DNA from: Saprospiraceae bacterium
Lineage (GTDB): Bacteria > Bacteroidota > Bacteroidia > Chitinophagales > Saprospiraceae
Length of the DNA stretch: 64,000 nucleotides
Direction of reading: 5' to 3'
Assembly (NCBI GenBank): GCA_027488855.1
Contig: JAIYAV010000083.1
Span: 1-64,000 of the forward strand
In this document: positions 17,252 to 24,812 of the stretch, one piece after another
Position numbering within the stretch: position 1 is the first letter of the stretch
Layout: each line of letters begins with the position of its first letter
Notes under the pieces: generated by a model
Seen by the model: only the letters and a program-made list of their open reading frames with translations
What the model was told of the DNA's origin: nothing
The model's database searches: none
Translations under genes and position numbers: made by a program

Positions 17252-18004
17252 TTACCGATTCCCTTTCTGAAAGGAATAAGTCAATACCAAATTCCACAGA
17301 AAGTCCTTGCTTCCGGGAATTCTCGTTTGGATGACTTTATTGATGGTAGACCTGAGGGTGATTGGGGCGGTTTTCATTTTAAGGCTAAAAGTCGAAGTAA
17401 AATAAACACCTTCCGGGCCATATGCCTTTAGGTAATAAACCTGTGGCGTTAGACTCAGCAATAAATTTTTGGTCAGGCTGATGTCGGTAAAACTGCTATT
17501 AAGCCCAATAAAATGAAGCGCTTGATTCGTACCAATGTCAAAACCGCGGCCATGCAAGTAGTACAGCCCCAGACTTATGTTTTTGGCAATCGAATAAGTG
17601 GGCGACAGTTCGCCCACTAAATAGCGTTCGGTAATGATCGCCTCACCAATTGGAGGCAAAAACTCGCTTCTGAAATTCAAGCCGAGGTGAGTTCCTGCAC
17701 CCATCTGAAATTTAGGAGTAGCGATCAATTTATACCTAAACCAGTACAATTGGTACCAGGGTTTGCCCTCCAAGGAAAAAGTAAGCTCTGGATCAAAGCT
17801 AAACCTACCTTTTTGCCAAGACATATTGAATATCGCTGCTGGCTTCTCCAATGAAAAGCTGGGTATCAGGGAAATACCATTGTTGGTTACCCCAATCGAG
17901 CCGGACAAAACGCTGCTGCGCAGGGTGCTGTCGCTCGTCTGTGCAAAGGATGTACAAGCAATACCAAGTAAACAAAAAAGCAGAATGGAAATGTTGGTTT
18001 TCAT
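17252..18004 (-). CDS. Outer-membrane beta-barrel-like protein
   Basis: The 250-residue protein starts with a clear signal peptide (MKTNISILLFCLLGIACTSFAQ). The remainder shows alternating hydrophobic strands rich in aromatic residues and ends in LTYSFQKGNR, as expected for an outer-membrane barrel. I do not recognise a named family. ATG 18004 was chosen because the signal peptide begins there; an upstream extension would reach the AraC gene. It lies 65 bp downstream of the AraC-type regulator on the same strand and may be controlled by it. Confidence 0.72.
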   Translation of the reverse strand: MKTNISILLFCLLGIACTSFAQTSDSTLRSSVLSGSIGVTNNGISLIPSFSLEKPAAIFNMSWQKGRFSFDPELTFSLEGKPWYQLYWFRYKLIATPKFQMGAGTHLGLNFRSEFLPPIGEAIITERYLVGELSPTYSIAKNISLGLYYLHGRGFDIGTNQALHFIGLNSSFTDISLTKNLLLSLTPQVYYLKAYGPEGVYFTSTFSLKMKTAPITLRSTINKVIQTRIPGSKDFLWNLVLTYSFQKGNR

Positions 18005-18069
18005 GTGCACAAAAATACCACTACCTGCACTTTTACATCTAATGACAATCAAACCAATCATTAAGCAAT

Positions 18070-18948
18070 TCAAACCATTTCAGCCCGAACTGCGGAGGGG
18101 ACTTTTCCGGTAATGCGCTTGAAGTAGTTGTTGAAGTAGGTGGGATATTCAAAACCGAGGGCATAGGCCACCTCGGCAATGGTCCAGTCGGTGTGCAGCA
18201 GCAATGCCTTTGCTTCGGTAATGATGCGGGCTGAAATATGTTGGGAGGTAGGTTTGCCAGTGATCTCTTTCACCGCACGATTCAAATGATTGACATGCAG
18301 CGCCAAACTACGGGCAAAATCTTGTGGCGTTTTTAGGCATAGCGGTTTATCTACACTTTCGACGGGGAACTGCCTTTCCAATAGCTCCAAAAAAACCTGG
18401 GTGATTCTGGAAGCCGCATTGTTGTGCTGCTGATAATTTTCAGCGGGCTGTAATTTTAAGGCTTCGTGGAGGATCAAATGGATGTAATTGCGCATCAGAT
18501 CGGCTTTGTGCACATAATCAGACTGTTGCTCTTCAATCATTTTTTGAAAAATCGTATTTAAAAACGCACGTTGTTCGGCACTGATGTTTAAAACCGGTGT
18601 ACCACCCACTTTAAATAGGGTAGACTGCTGCAGGCTTTCAGCGCGTTCAGACAGGTTGAAGAACTCTTCCGAAAAGAGACAAGTGTAGCCCACATACTCG
18701 CTGGAGAGGGTCTCCCAGGAGTAGGGGATATGCGGGTTGCCAAAAAACAAAACCGTGCCCTCGGTTTCAAAACTCCGGTCAGCGTAGTGAATGATGCTCT
18801 GGCCCGTGGTCAGGCAAATTTTATAAAAATCTTTTCTGCTGTAAATGCGGGTTGCGCTTCCATCACTTTCGATTTGGAAGACATTGAAGCCTTTTAACTT
18901 TAGTTCATTGTTGAAGGGGGAAACTGAGCGTGTGACTTTGTTTTGCAT
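18070..18948 (-). CDS. AraC-family transcriptional regulator
   Basis: The 292-residue protein has an N-terminal cupin-like sensing domain (LFFGNPHIPYSWE) and a C-terminal double helix-turn-helix AraC/XylS domain (about 195-290): SLALHVNHLNRAVKEITG and WTIAEVAYALGFEYPTYFNNYFKR, the last being a very typical second HTH. The ligand is unknown. The gene is directly followed by an outer-membrane protein gene and the small ORF, which may form its regulon. Confidence 0.93.
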   Translation of the reverse strand: MQNKVTRSVSPFNNELKLKGFNVFQIESDGSATRIYSRKDFYKICLTTGQSIIHYADRSFETEGTVLFFGNPHIPYSWETLSSEYVGYTCLFSEEFFNLSERAESLQQSTLFKVGGTPVLNISAEQRAFLNTIFQKMIEEQQSDYVHKADLMRNYIHLILHEALKLQPAENYQQHNNAASRITQVFLELLERQFPVESVDKPLCLKTPQDFARSLALHVNHLNRAVKEITGKPTSQHISARIITEAKALLLHTDWTIAEVAYALGFEYPTYFNNYFKRITGKVPSAVRAEMV

Positions 18949-19024
18949 GGGGTGAAGTTAAGAAAATCAAATAAGCGGTTTAGAACTTGAAGAAGAAATA
19001 GGGTCTTTGTTCATGACAATTGTT

Positions 19025-19198
19025 TTAATTAAACCAGCTCAGGCTGGCAATGTTGCCATTGTACTGTGGGGTTTCGGTGTAGTCGGGGGGGGGGGGTAGG
19101 TCATGCGCATGTTGAAGGCGTCGGCTAGGTTGTCACCCGTTTGAATGCTGCAATTGTTGATGTCGTTGATGCCCGTGAGCCAGGAGCGGATGTTTTTT
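19025..19198 (-). pseudogene. RHS/YD-repeat protein fragment with homopolymer frameshift
   Basis: On the minus strand 19198-19100 encodes NIRSWLTGINDINN...ADAFNMRMTYP, and after a frame change 19080-19025 encodes DYTETPQYNGNIASLSWFN and a stop. The order 'RSWLTxIND ... YNGNIA..W' is characteristic of Bacteroidota RHS repeat proteins just before the RHS core. The frame is broken at a run of 12 C (12 G on the plus strand, 19085-19096). Its 5' side is cut by repeat R1. It is a scar of a former polymorphic-toxin-type gene. Confidence 0.75.
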
Positions 19199-19203
19199 CT
19201 TAG

Positions 19204-19275
19204 CATCGTGCATACTTGTGCGTCGAAGACGCGGGGATAATGGTACGAGTCAGAGACGTCGTACCAGCGGTAGCG
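19204..19275 (+). repeat. RAYT-associated REP-like repeat R1
   Basis: Two hairpins in a row: GTGCATACTTGTGCGTC-GAA-GACGCG, then GGTACGA-gtcagagacg-TCGTACC. R2 (inverted) and R3 share the same order and sequence (consensus core GTGCATACTTGTGCGTC, GTCAGAGAC). It abuts the RHS remnant. Confidence 0.9.
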
Positions 19276-19365
19276 CTTTATTTTTGGGGTGTAGTCTTAG
19301 ACGAGCGGGGTTGAAATCAGGTAAATACTTAACAAGAATACTCTAATCATTTTAGTTCTTTCAGT

Positions 19366-20070
19366 TCATCGTTGCCAAATACTATAACTGATCGCAAATC
19401 TGGCTTTGAAAGGGTTGTATGAATCGGTATTGAGTCCATTATTGGCAATCGCTTCATCTTTTTGTTTTAGATGCAACACTCTTGCTCCTGCATCTAATCT
19501 GACCCTGCCAAAGGATACAAAGAGCCCTGGATACAATTCAGTGGCAAAGTATTCAAGATGGTTTCTGGTTAAATTACGATTGTGAATATGCTTTTTAAAC
19601 GAAATACTAGCTACGGAGAGCAGGTTGATGCCTCCACAAAATTGCCCTGCATTCAATAAACTAAAATCCACTTGCGGGGACACTTGCAACATGTGGTATT
19701 CAGAGACATCCCTCCATAAAATTATATACTTGTCAAACCTAAAAAAACGATGATGTACTGGAAGTATAAAATCTTGTACCAATAAAGTATATCCCACTTG
19801 TGCAGCAATGCCAATCCTTTGGTTAATCCGATACCGATAAGCCAAACCTATGTTGTACTCATTGTCCAGCGAATTTTCTCCGAGTTTGTTGATTACCGTT
19901 TGGGCAATGTTACGTGGATATTGTCCATATAGAAAATCATAACGCTTATCTGGGGTACCTAAAGCAAATCCAGTATAAAAATTGATACTGCTGCGTTTAA
20001 TATTTTGCCCATGTAGATAGATTGGATGTGTCATCAAGCTACCCAACAAAAAAAGGATTAAAAACTTCAT
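19366..20070 (-). CDS. Putative outer-membrane beta-barrel protein
   Basis: The 234-residue protein begins with a signal peptide (MKFLILFLLGSLMTHPIYLHGQ) and continues with amphipathic strands (YNIGLAYRYRINQRIGIAAQVGYTLL, YPGLFVSFGRVRLDAGARVL) and the C-terminal barrel strand ARFAISYSIWQR. No named family is recognised. It is AT-richer than neighbouring core genes and sits in the RHS/RAYT accessory segment, so it was probably acquired. Confidence 0.65.
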   Translation of the reverse strand: MKFLILFLLGSLMTHPIYLHGQNIKRSSINFYTGFALGTPDKRYDFLYGQYPRNIAQTVINKLGENSLDNEYNIGLAYRYRINQRIGIAAQVGYTLLVQDFILPVHHRFFRFDKYIILWRDVSEYHMLQVSPQVDFSLLNAGQFCGGINLLSVASISFKKHIHNRNLTRNHLEYFATELYPGLFVSFGRVRLDAGARVLHLKQKDEAIANNGLNTDSYNPFKARFAISYSIWQR

Positions 20071-20227
20071 ATTCGCTCATTTATAAAAGTTAGATGAAAG
20101 AAAATAATTCATTAGGTGTAATTCAAAATGTAGCATTTTCGCCTAGCCAATCCCGTCAAGCATGAGCTTTTTTTGTTGCCAAAAATTCCTTCACACAACA
20201 TTTTCAATTCCTTGATTAACCGATGAT

Positions 20228-20375
20228 GATCTGGTACAGGTCTTCTCCGCTAGACCAAGTCTTCCCATTAATACCCCAAGCACAACGCTGGTGCAGTGTC
20301 TCCTGACCTGCACCTATTATTACCGCGTCTTTAAGACGCACAAGTATGCACGATCTTAGACAAGAGCGACATTAC
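20228..20375 (-). repeat. RAYT-associated REP-like repeat R2 (inverted relative to R1 and R3)
   Basis: In minus orientation it contains GTGCATACTTGTGCGTC and GACGCGG, then the palindrome GGTGCAGGTCAGGAGAC/TGCACC, then a further segment shared with R4 (CCAAGTCTTTCC-like, GCTGGTRCA). It lies just past the RAYT stop codon and, with R3, brackets the gene as inverted copies. It fills most of the 309-bp gap 20071-20379. Confidence 0.9.
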
Positions 20376-20379
20376 CTCA

Positions 20380-20985
20380 TTACGATTGGTCATCATACCC
20401 TGGCAGATGTACAAAGCTGCTCCCTGGTAAATAGGGTTCAAGTAAGTCTACCTCCAGTAAACATCCCTGGTTTTCAAATACGTAGTTCCGAGCACTACTG
20501 TACAGATACTCTTCCTCTTTTTCCACCCATCCTGCCCGAACCGGGTTTTGATGAATGTAGTCTACTTTTTGCCAAATTACCTTGGGCGAAACCAAAGCAA
20601 TGGGATGGTTATCTTGTATCCAAAATTGATAAGTTCGATTATTGGCATTGAATCGTGCATAATATCGAAATACATGTAACATCCATTCTTTGCGGCTTTC
20701 ATTTCCTTTCGCAATGGCTTCCAAAATCTGACGTGAGGTATATTTTTTAAAATCTCGAAGCACTTCCGATAGCGTCAACTCCCCTTCCGTTCTGACAATC
20801 ATGTGAATGTGATTGCTCATAATCACGTAGGCACAAACCATAAGGCCTTTTTCTTTCCGGCAATAGGCCAGGCTTTCGATCAGGATGTCTCGATAGGTCT
20901 TTCTGGTGAATACATCTATCCAACCCACAACAGTACATGTGACATAATTCAAACCCTGCTGATCCAGGATGCGGTAACGTGGCAT
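20380..20985 (-). CDS. REP-associated tyrosine transposase (RAYT, IS200-like Y1 family)
   Basis: The 201-residue protein is a Y1 HUH transposase: MPRYRILDQQGLNYVT at the start, the metal-binding HUH motif YVIMSNHIHMIVR (His59, His61) and the candidate nucleophile Tyr82 in RDFKKYTSRQI. The later segment VDYIHQNPVRAGWV is typical of the RAYT/'transposase IS200-like' group. RAYTs cut and join REP hairpins and are single-copy domesticated elements rather than classical IS. The flanking inverted repeats R2 and R3 support this assignment. Confidence 0.93.
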   Translation of the reverse strand: MPRYRILDQQGLNYVTCTVVGWIDVFTRKTYRDILIESLAYCRKEKGLMVCAYVIMSNHIHMIVRTEGELTLSEVLRDFKKYTSRQILEAIAKGNESRKEWMLHVFRYYARFNANNRTYQFWIQDNHPIALVSPKVIWQKVDYIHQNPVRAGWVEKEEEYLYSSARNYVFENQGCLLEVDLLEPYLPGSSFVHLPGYDDQS

Positions 20986-21048
20986 AAAGTTTTTGCATTA
21001 AAATACTCATTTTTTCTTAAAACCTGTATTGGGCTTGTGCTTTTTTCG

Positions 21049-21117
21049 TACCAGCGTGCATACTCGTGCGTCTTGAAGACGCGGGAATAATGGGAACAAG
21101 TCAGAGACTTATTCCAG
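21049..21117 (+). repeat. RAYT-associated REP-like repeat R3
   Basis: GCGTGCATACTCGTGCGTC-ttgaa-GACGCG is followed by GGAACAAGTCAGAGACTTATTCC. It is the inverted counterpart of R2 on the other side of the RAYT gene. The stop codon and last two codons of the 21109 gene lie inside it. Confidence 0.92.
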
Positions 21118-21561
21118 CAACACACTTGTGCCAGCGGGATCTTCAAGAATCAATTCTCCTGGTCGACTTTCGTAGTTTGGTGATGGGTAGCGATAAATGA
21201 AATTCACATACAATCGTTCCCTACCTTCTGAAACATCCTGACTTAAATAAACTGCTTTTATGTCGTTAGGACGAACAAAAAAAAGGGTGTCTTTTTTATT
21301 TATTTTTAGATAGACTGAAATAGAATCCTTTTCCGTACAGTAGTTTTTAATCAGATGTCCCCTTTCCAAGATAAGGAAATTAAGGTCATTAAAATATTTG
21401 TCTACCTTAATCGAATCATCAACAACTAGCTGTAGTTGAGATTTTATGTCTATTTCTCCTGCAAAAAAATTAATTTTTTCTCTGGAAGAAGTACATGTCA
21501 AAAAACAACCTATGCTCACTATTATTGCAGAGTGCCACCATTGATAGGCTTTGGTTTTCAT
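21109..21561 (-). CDS. Hypothetical exported protein, C-terminus formed by a REP repeat
   Basis: The 150-residue protein has an N-terminal hydrophobic segment (SAIIVSIGCFLTC) that may be a signal or weak lipoprotein signal, then a small beta-rich region (IDIKSQLQLVVDDSIKVDKYF, ISVYLKINKKDTLFFV). No family is recognised. Codon use is AT-rich. Its last codons and TAA stop lie in repeat R3, so the original 3' end may have been replaced when the repeat inserted. It sits just upstream of the RAYT gene. Confidence 0.5.
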   Translation of the reverse strand: MKTKAYQWWHSAIIVSIGCFLTCTSSREKINFFAGEIDIKSQLQLVVDDSIKVDKYFNDLNFLILERGHLIKNYCTEKDSISVYLKINKKDTLFFVRPNDIKAVYLSQDVSEGRERLYVNFIYRYPSPNYESRPGELILEDPAGTSVLLE

Positions 21562-21884
21562 ATCTCCTGAGTTTATTTAAAAAGAAATTTCTGACCATTA
21601 GGATAACAAAAGTCACATTTTTAGCTTTTATCATCCAATTTTAACTCAACACTACTTAACAATGGGCCATCGCCTAAAAAAATGCCAATTGATTTGTTTC
21701 TTCCCACTAGACCAATCCTGCCTGGTATGCGTATGTCTATTTAACCAACCTTGGGTATACAAATTGTAGCTGTAATATTGCGTATCAAAAAGTCGGTTAT
21801 TTTGCTCGATTGGCTTACTCCGCATTAAATTATTCCCTCTTCGCATATCTGCAGAAGAGTAGCCCTGCGGAAATGCACCCGCTC
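21562..21884. other. Intergenic stretch without a convincing gene
   Basis: AT-rich sequence between the small exported protein and repeat R4. A 64-codon minus-strand frame (21652-21846) has no recognisable features. A hairpin CTCTTC-N11-GAAGAG lies at about 21838-21860. I see no other structure. Confidence 0.5.
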
Positions 21885-21960
21885 GTCCAAGTCTTTCCCC
21901 TTAATTCCCAAGATGAAACGCTGGTACAACGTCTTCTCCAGACCTGTACCAGCAGTAGCG
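21885..21960 (-). repeat. RAYT-associated repeat R4 (partial)
   Basis: Shares CCAAGTCTTTCC, a central CCCAAG and the palindrome CTGGTACA/TGTACCAG with R2, in the same orientation. It lacks the GCGTC hairpin. It lies 35 bp past the stop codon of nadE. Confidence 0.8.
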
Positions 21961-21994
21961 TGAAAATCGGTTTTAGGACGCACCGCCCTGCCCC

Positions 21995-23632
21995 CTACGA
22001 CAAATACTTCCCCACAATCGGCATCCGCCGACCCATGCCAAATGCCTTGGCCGACACCCGCAACACCGGCGCCGTCTGATGCCGTTTGAACTCATTGATG
22101 TTCACCAAACGCAGCACCCGGCGCACCAGTGCATCGTCAAAACCCATGTCGATCAATTCTTTGGGGCCTTGGTGGCGCTCGATGTAGTTGTAGAGCACGG
22201 CATCCAGAATATCGTAATCGGGTAAACTGTCGCTGTCTTTTTGCCCCGGACGGAGCTCGGCAGAAGGTGGTTTTACGATGGAATTTTCCGGGATCACTTC
22301 TCCATCCTTGTTGATGTAGTGCGCCAGTTCGTACACTTCGGTTTTGTACACATCGCCGAGTACGGATAGGCCGCCACACATGTCGCCGTACAAGGTGCCG
22401 TAGCCTACCGCCATTTCACTCTTGTTGCTGGTATTGAGTAGGATGTGGCCAAATTTATTGGAAAAGGCCATCACCAGCATTCCCCGAATCCGCGCCTGGA
22501 TGTTTTCTTCTGTAACGTTGAATGGAAAGCCAAAAAAGTGCGGCGTGAGCGTTTCCATGTAGGCCTGATACATGGGTTCGATGAAGATGATGTCGTATTG
22601 CACCCCTAGATTTTCCGCCAATTTGCGGGCGTCGTTCACGGAGTGATCGGAGGAATATTGCGAGGGCATCAGGATCACGCGCACGTTGTCGGCACCGAGG
22701 GCGCGAGCGGCCAGCACTACCGTAACTGCTGAGTCGATCCCACCAGAAAGCCCCAGAATGGCTTTTTTGAGACCCAATTTTCCAAAATAATCCCGGATTC
22801 CCATCAGCAGGGCGTCGTGCATCAGCGGCGTTTTTTCGCGCGGCTGTTCTACCTGTTTTTGCCCTAGCATCACGTCATCCAAGTCGTAGACCCGGATACA
22901 TTCTTCAAAAAAGGGCATCTCATCGTATACATTTCCATTGGGTGACATCACCACCGAGCCACCATCGAACAACAATTCGGTTTGCCCGCCCACGTGGTTG
23001 ACGTAAAAAATCGGCACATTGTAGCGCTCCACATTGGCCCGAACGACATGGATCCGTTCAGGAGCATGGTCATGGGAAAAGGGCGAAGCCGATACGTTGA
23101 TCATCAGCTCGGGCTCATAGGGCATCATTTCGTCCATGGGACAAATGGTGTAGAGCGGGTTTTCGTTTCCCACGTTCCAGATGTCTTCACAAACGGTGAG
23201 GGCGATGCGTTTGCCCAGGTATTCCACGATTCCAAACTCCGAAGCGGGTTGGAAGTAGCGGTATTCGTCAAACACATCGTAAGTGGGGAGCAGGGCTTTG
23301 TGCTGGACGTATTCCACCCGCCCATAGGCCAGAAAATAGACGGAGTTGTACAAGTCTTTGCCCTCCAACTGCGGATTGCGGGTGGGTGACCCCAGTACGA
23401 TGGCAATGCCTTGGGCAGCCTTAGCCAGGGTTTGGATGCTGGCATCGGCCTGTTGGATAAAATCGTCGAACTCCAAAAAGTCACGGGCCGGGTATCCACA
23501 AGTAGCCAATTCCGGGAAGCAGATGATGTCTGCTCCCTGAGCTTTGGCCGTAGCCGTCATTTGTAACATTTTGGACAGGTTGCCCTCAAAGTTGCCAATG
23601 TGGGCGTTGAATTGGGCGATAGCGATACGCAT
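21995..23632 (-). CDS. nadE: Glutamine-dependent NAD+ synthetase
   Basis: The 545-residue protein has two domains. The N-terminal carbon-nitrogen hydrolase (glutaminase) domain contains the glutamate in CFPELATCGYPARDF, the lysine in KALLPTYDVFDEYRYF and the cysteine in LTVCEDIWN. The C-terminal NAD synthetase domain has the PP-loop ILGLSGGIDSAVT and the later KSEMAVGYGTLYGDM segment. Ammonia released from glutamine is used to amidate deamido-NAD with ATP. The gene begins 6 nt after the ADP-ribosylglycohydrolase-family gene, so the two are one transcription unit linked by NAD metabolism. Confidence 0.97.
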   Translation of the reverse strand: MRIAIAQFNAHIGNFEGNLSKMLQMTATAKAQGADIICFPELATCGYPARDFLEFDDFIQQADASIQTLAKAAQGIAIVLGSPTRNPQLEGKDLYNSVYFLAYGRVEYVQHKALLPTYDVFDEYRYFQPASEFGIVEYLGKRIALTVCEDIWNVGNENPLYTICPMDEMMPYEPELMINVSASPFSHDHAPERIHVVRANVERYNVPIFYVNHVGGQTELLFDGGSVVMSPNGNVYDEMPFFEECIRVYDLDDVMLGQKQVEQPREKTPLMHDALLMGIRDYFGKLGLKKAILGLSGGIDSAVTVVLAARALGADNVRVILMPSQYSSDHSVNDARKLAENLGVQYDIIFIEPMYQAYMETLTPHFFGFPFNVTEENIQARIRGMLVMAFSNKFGHILLNTSNKSEMAVGYGTLYGDMCGGLSVLGDVYKTEVYELAHYINKDGEVIPENSIVKPPSAELRPGQKDSDSLPDYDILDAVLYNYIERHQGPKELIDMGFDDALVRRVLRLVNINEFKRHQTAPVLRVSAKAFGMGRRMPIVGKYLS

Positions 23633-23638
23633 GGTGAT

Positions 23639-24526
23639 TTATAAATTTCTGTTGAAGTGTCCTGAAATCGGCAAATGTGCCAACAGTTGTCGGTCCAGGT
23701 TTTCGATATAACTGCGCCCGTAAGGGCCATTTTCCAGTTGTTCAAACATCCAATCGGGCAAATCCTGCACAATCTCCGGGCAAATGCTCCCCAGCGCCAG
23801 GGCCAATGAAGCTACGGTATCGGTATCTCCACCCAGGTCGACTGCCTCCCAAAGGATGGAACTCATCCTTTCCCCTTGCACCAAGAGGCTCAGCACGGCT
23901 TCGACGGTTTCTTTGCCCTTCATCGGCACTTCACCCTGCCAGTCCAGGGGCCAGTGCACCCCTTGCCAATCGGCCAAATAGTCAATCAATTGCGCTTTGG
24001 TTCCTCTTTGGTACAAAAAAAAATGCGCAATCAAGGCAATGGCTTGTGCTGCCCTGATGCCCCACTCTGTATCGTGGGTAATTCGGGCCTGGAGCGTCGC
24101 TTTTTCCAGCACTTCTTTTTCCGAACCAAACACGCCAATGGGATAAGCAAGCATGGCTGATCCATTGTGTTCGCTACTGGGAATGATGCGATCAAGCAGT
24201 TCCTGACCTGAAGCTACCTCTTTGAGCAAACCAAAAAAGCGAAAAGCGTAGCCTTGGCGGGTGTCTCGTTTGAACACCTCGACAAACTTGTTGGCTACAT
24301 TGAGCCGCGTCCATTCAGTACCTTCTACAATCAACTCCGCCAAGGACAGCGCCATTTGGGTATCATCGGTGTAGTGTCCGCAGATGGTTCGGTAAAACGG
24401 ATGGCGTTTGTATTTCTTCAGCTTGTTGCGCCGCCGAATAATCAGGCGGTACACAAACTCAAACCCCGCTCCGTATGCATCCCCAATGGCGCCTTCCAGC
24501 AGCATAAGTTTGATTTTATGGTTCAA
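23639..24526 (-). CDS. ADP-ribosylglycohydrolase family protein
   Basis: The 295-residue protein shows the all-helical ARH fold: EGAIGDAYGAGFEF near the start, the magnesium-binding motif HYTDDTQMALSLAE and the second motif GGDTDTVASLALALG. Such enzymes remove ADP-ribose from proteins or split ADP-ribosylated molecules. Pairing with nadE suggests recycling or repair of NAD-derived ADP-ribose. The start used is TTG 24526, which gives a complete first helix; ATG 24505 would begin at MLLEGAIGD. Confidence 0.92.
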   Translation of the reverse strand: MNHKIKLMLLEGAIGDAYGAGFEFVYRLIIRRRNKLKKYKRHPFYRTICGHYTDDTQMALSLAELIVEGTEWTRLNVANKFVEVFKRDTRQGYAFRFFGLLKEVASGQELLDRIIPSSEHNGSAMLAYPIGVFGSEKEVLEKATLQARITHDTEWGIRAAQAIALIAHFFLYQRGTKAQLIDYLADWQGVHWPLDWQGEVPMKGKETVEAVLSLLVQGERMSSILWEAVDLGGDTDTVASLALALGSICPEIVQDLPDWMFEQLENGPYGRSYIENLDRQLLAHLPISGHFNRNL

Positions 24527-24601
24527 AATTAAGCGAACTTAGTTTAAAAATCAAACTAAGTGCCGAATAAATTTTTTTATGCTCAGTTTGGCCCAAGTTG
24601 T

Positions 24602-24716
24602 GGGCAAAAATAAATGTTCATTTTCCCTGAGCCAAAGGATTAGATAAGACACTTGAAATGAAACGTTTACTCATCTAATCCTTTGGCAAAATGAACACTT
24701 ATTTTTTTATCCCCCC
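24602..24716. repeat. Long palindromic repeat, family P1, copy 2 (loop ACTTGAAATGAAACG)
   Basis: Same architecture as copy 1. The outer arm reads AAATGTTCATTTT with AAAATGAACACTT opposite: the C-to-T change of the left arm is matched by G-to-A on the right. The inner stem GCCAAAGGATTAGAT is kept, with one mismatch. It lies between the divergent ADP-ribosylglycohydrolase and dnaX genes, 31 bp before the dnaX -7 element. Confidence 0.95.
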
Positions 24717-24746
24717 TAACCACTAGCCTGCGCAGTACAAATTTTG

Positions 24747-24754
24747 TAAGTTTG
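24747..24754 (+). promoter_or_regulatory. dnaX -7 promoter element TAAGTTTG
   Basis: Exact match to TAnnTTTG, 58 nt before the dnaX start codon. No clear -33 element. Confidence 0.5.
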
Positions 24755-24812
24755 CAGACTAGGCTTTTTGTTCATAAAGTCTCCTGTGCACAAGCACAGC
24801 AAAACTGCATCC

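Noticed and set aside
21652-21846. 64-codon minus-strand frame as a gene
   Set aside because: It lies between repeats, has no conserved motif, signal or coupled neighbour, and its composition is like that of non-coding DNA.
24721-24768. Hairpin AGCCT/AGGCT around the dnaX -7 element as an attenuator
   Set aside because: The pairing is short and interrupted, and it overlaps the promoter rather than the leader, so it is not convincing.
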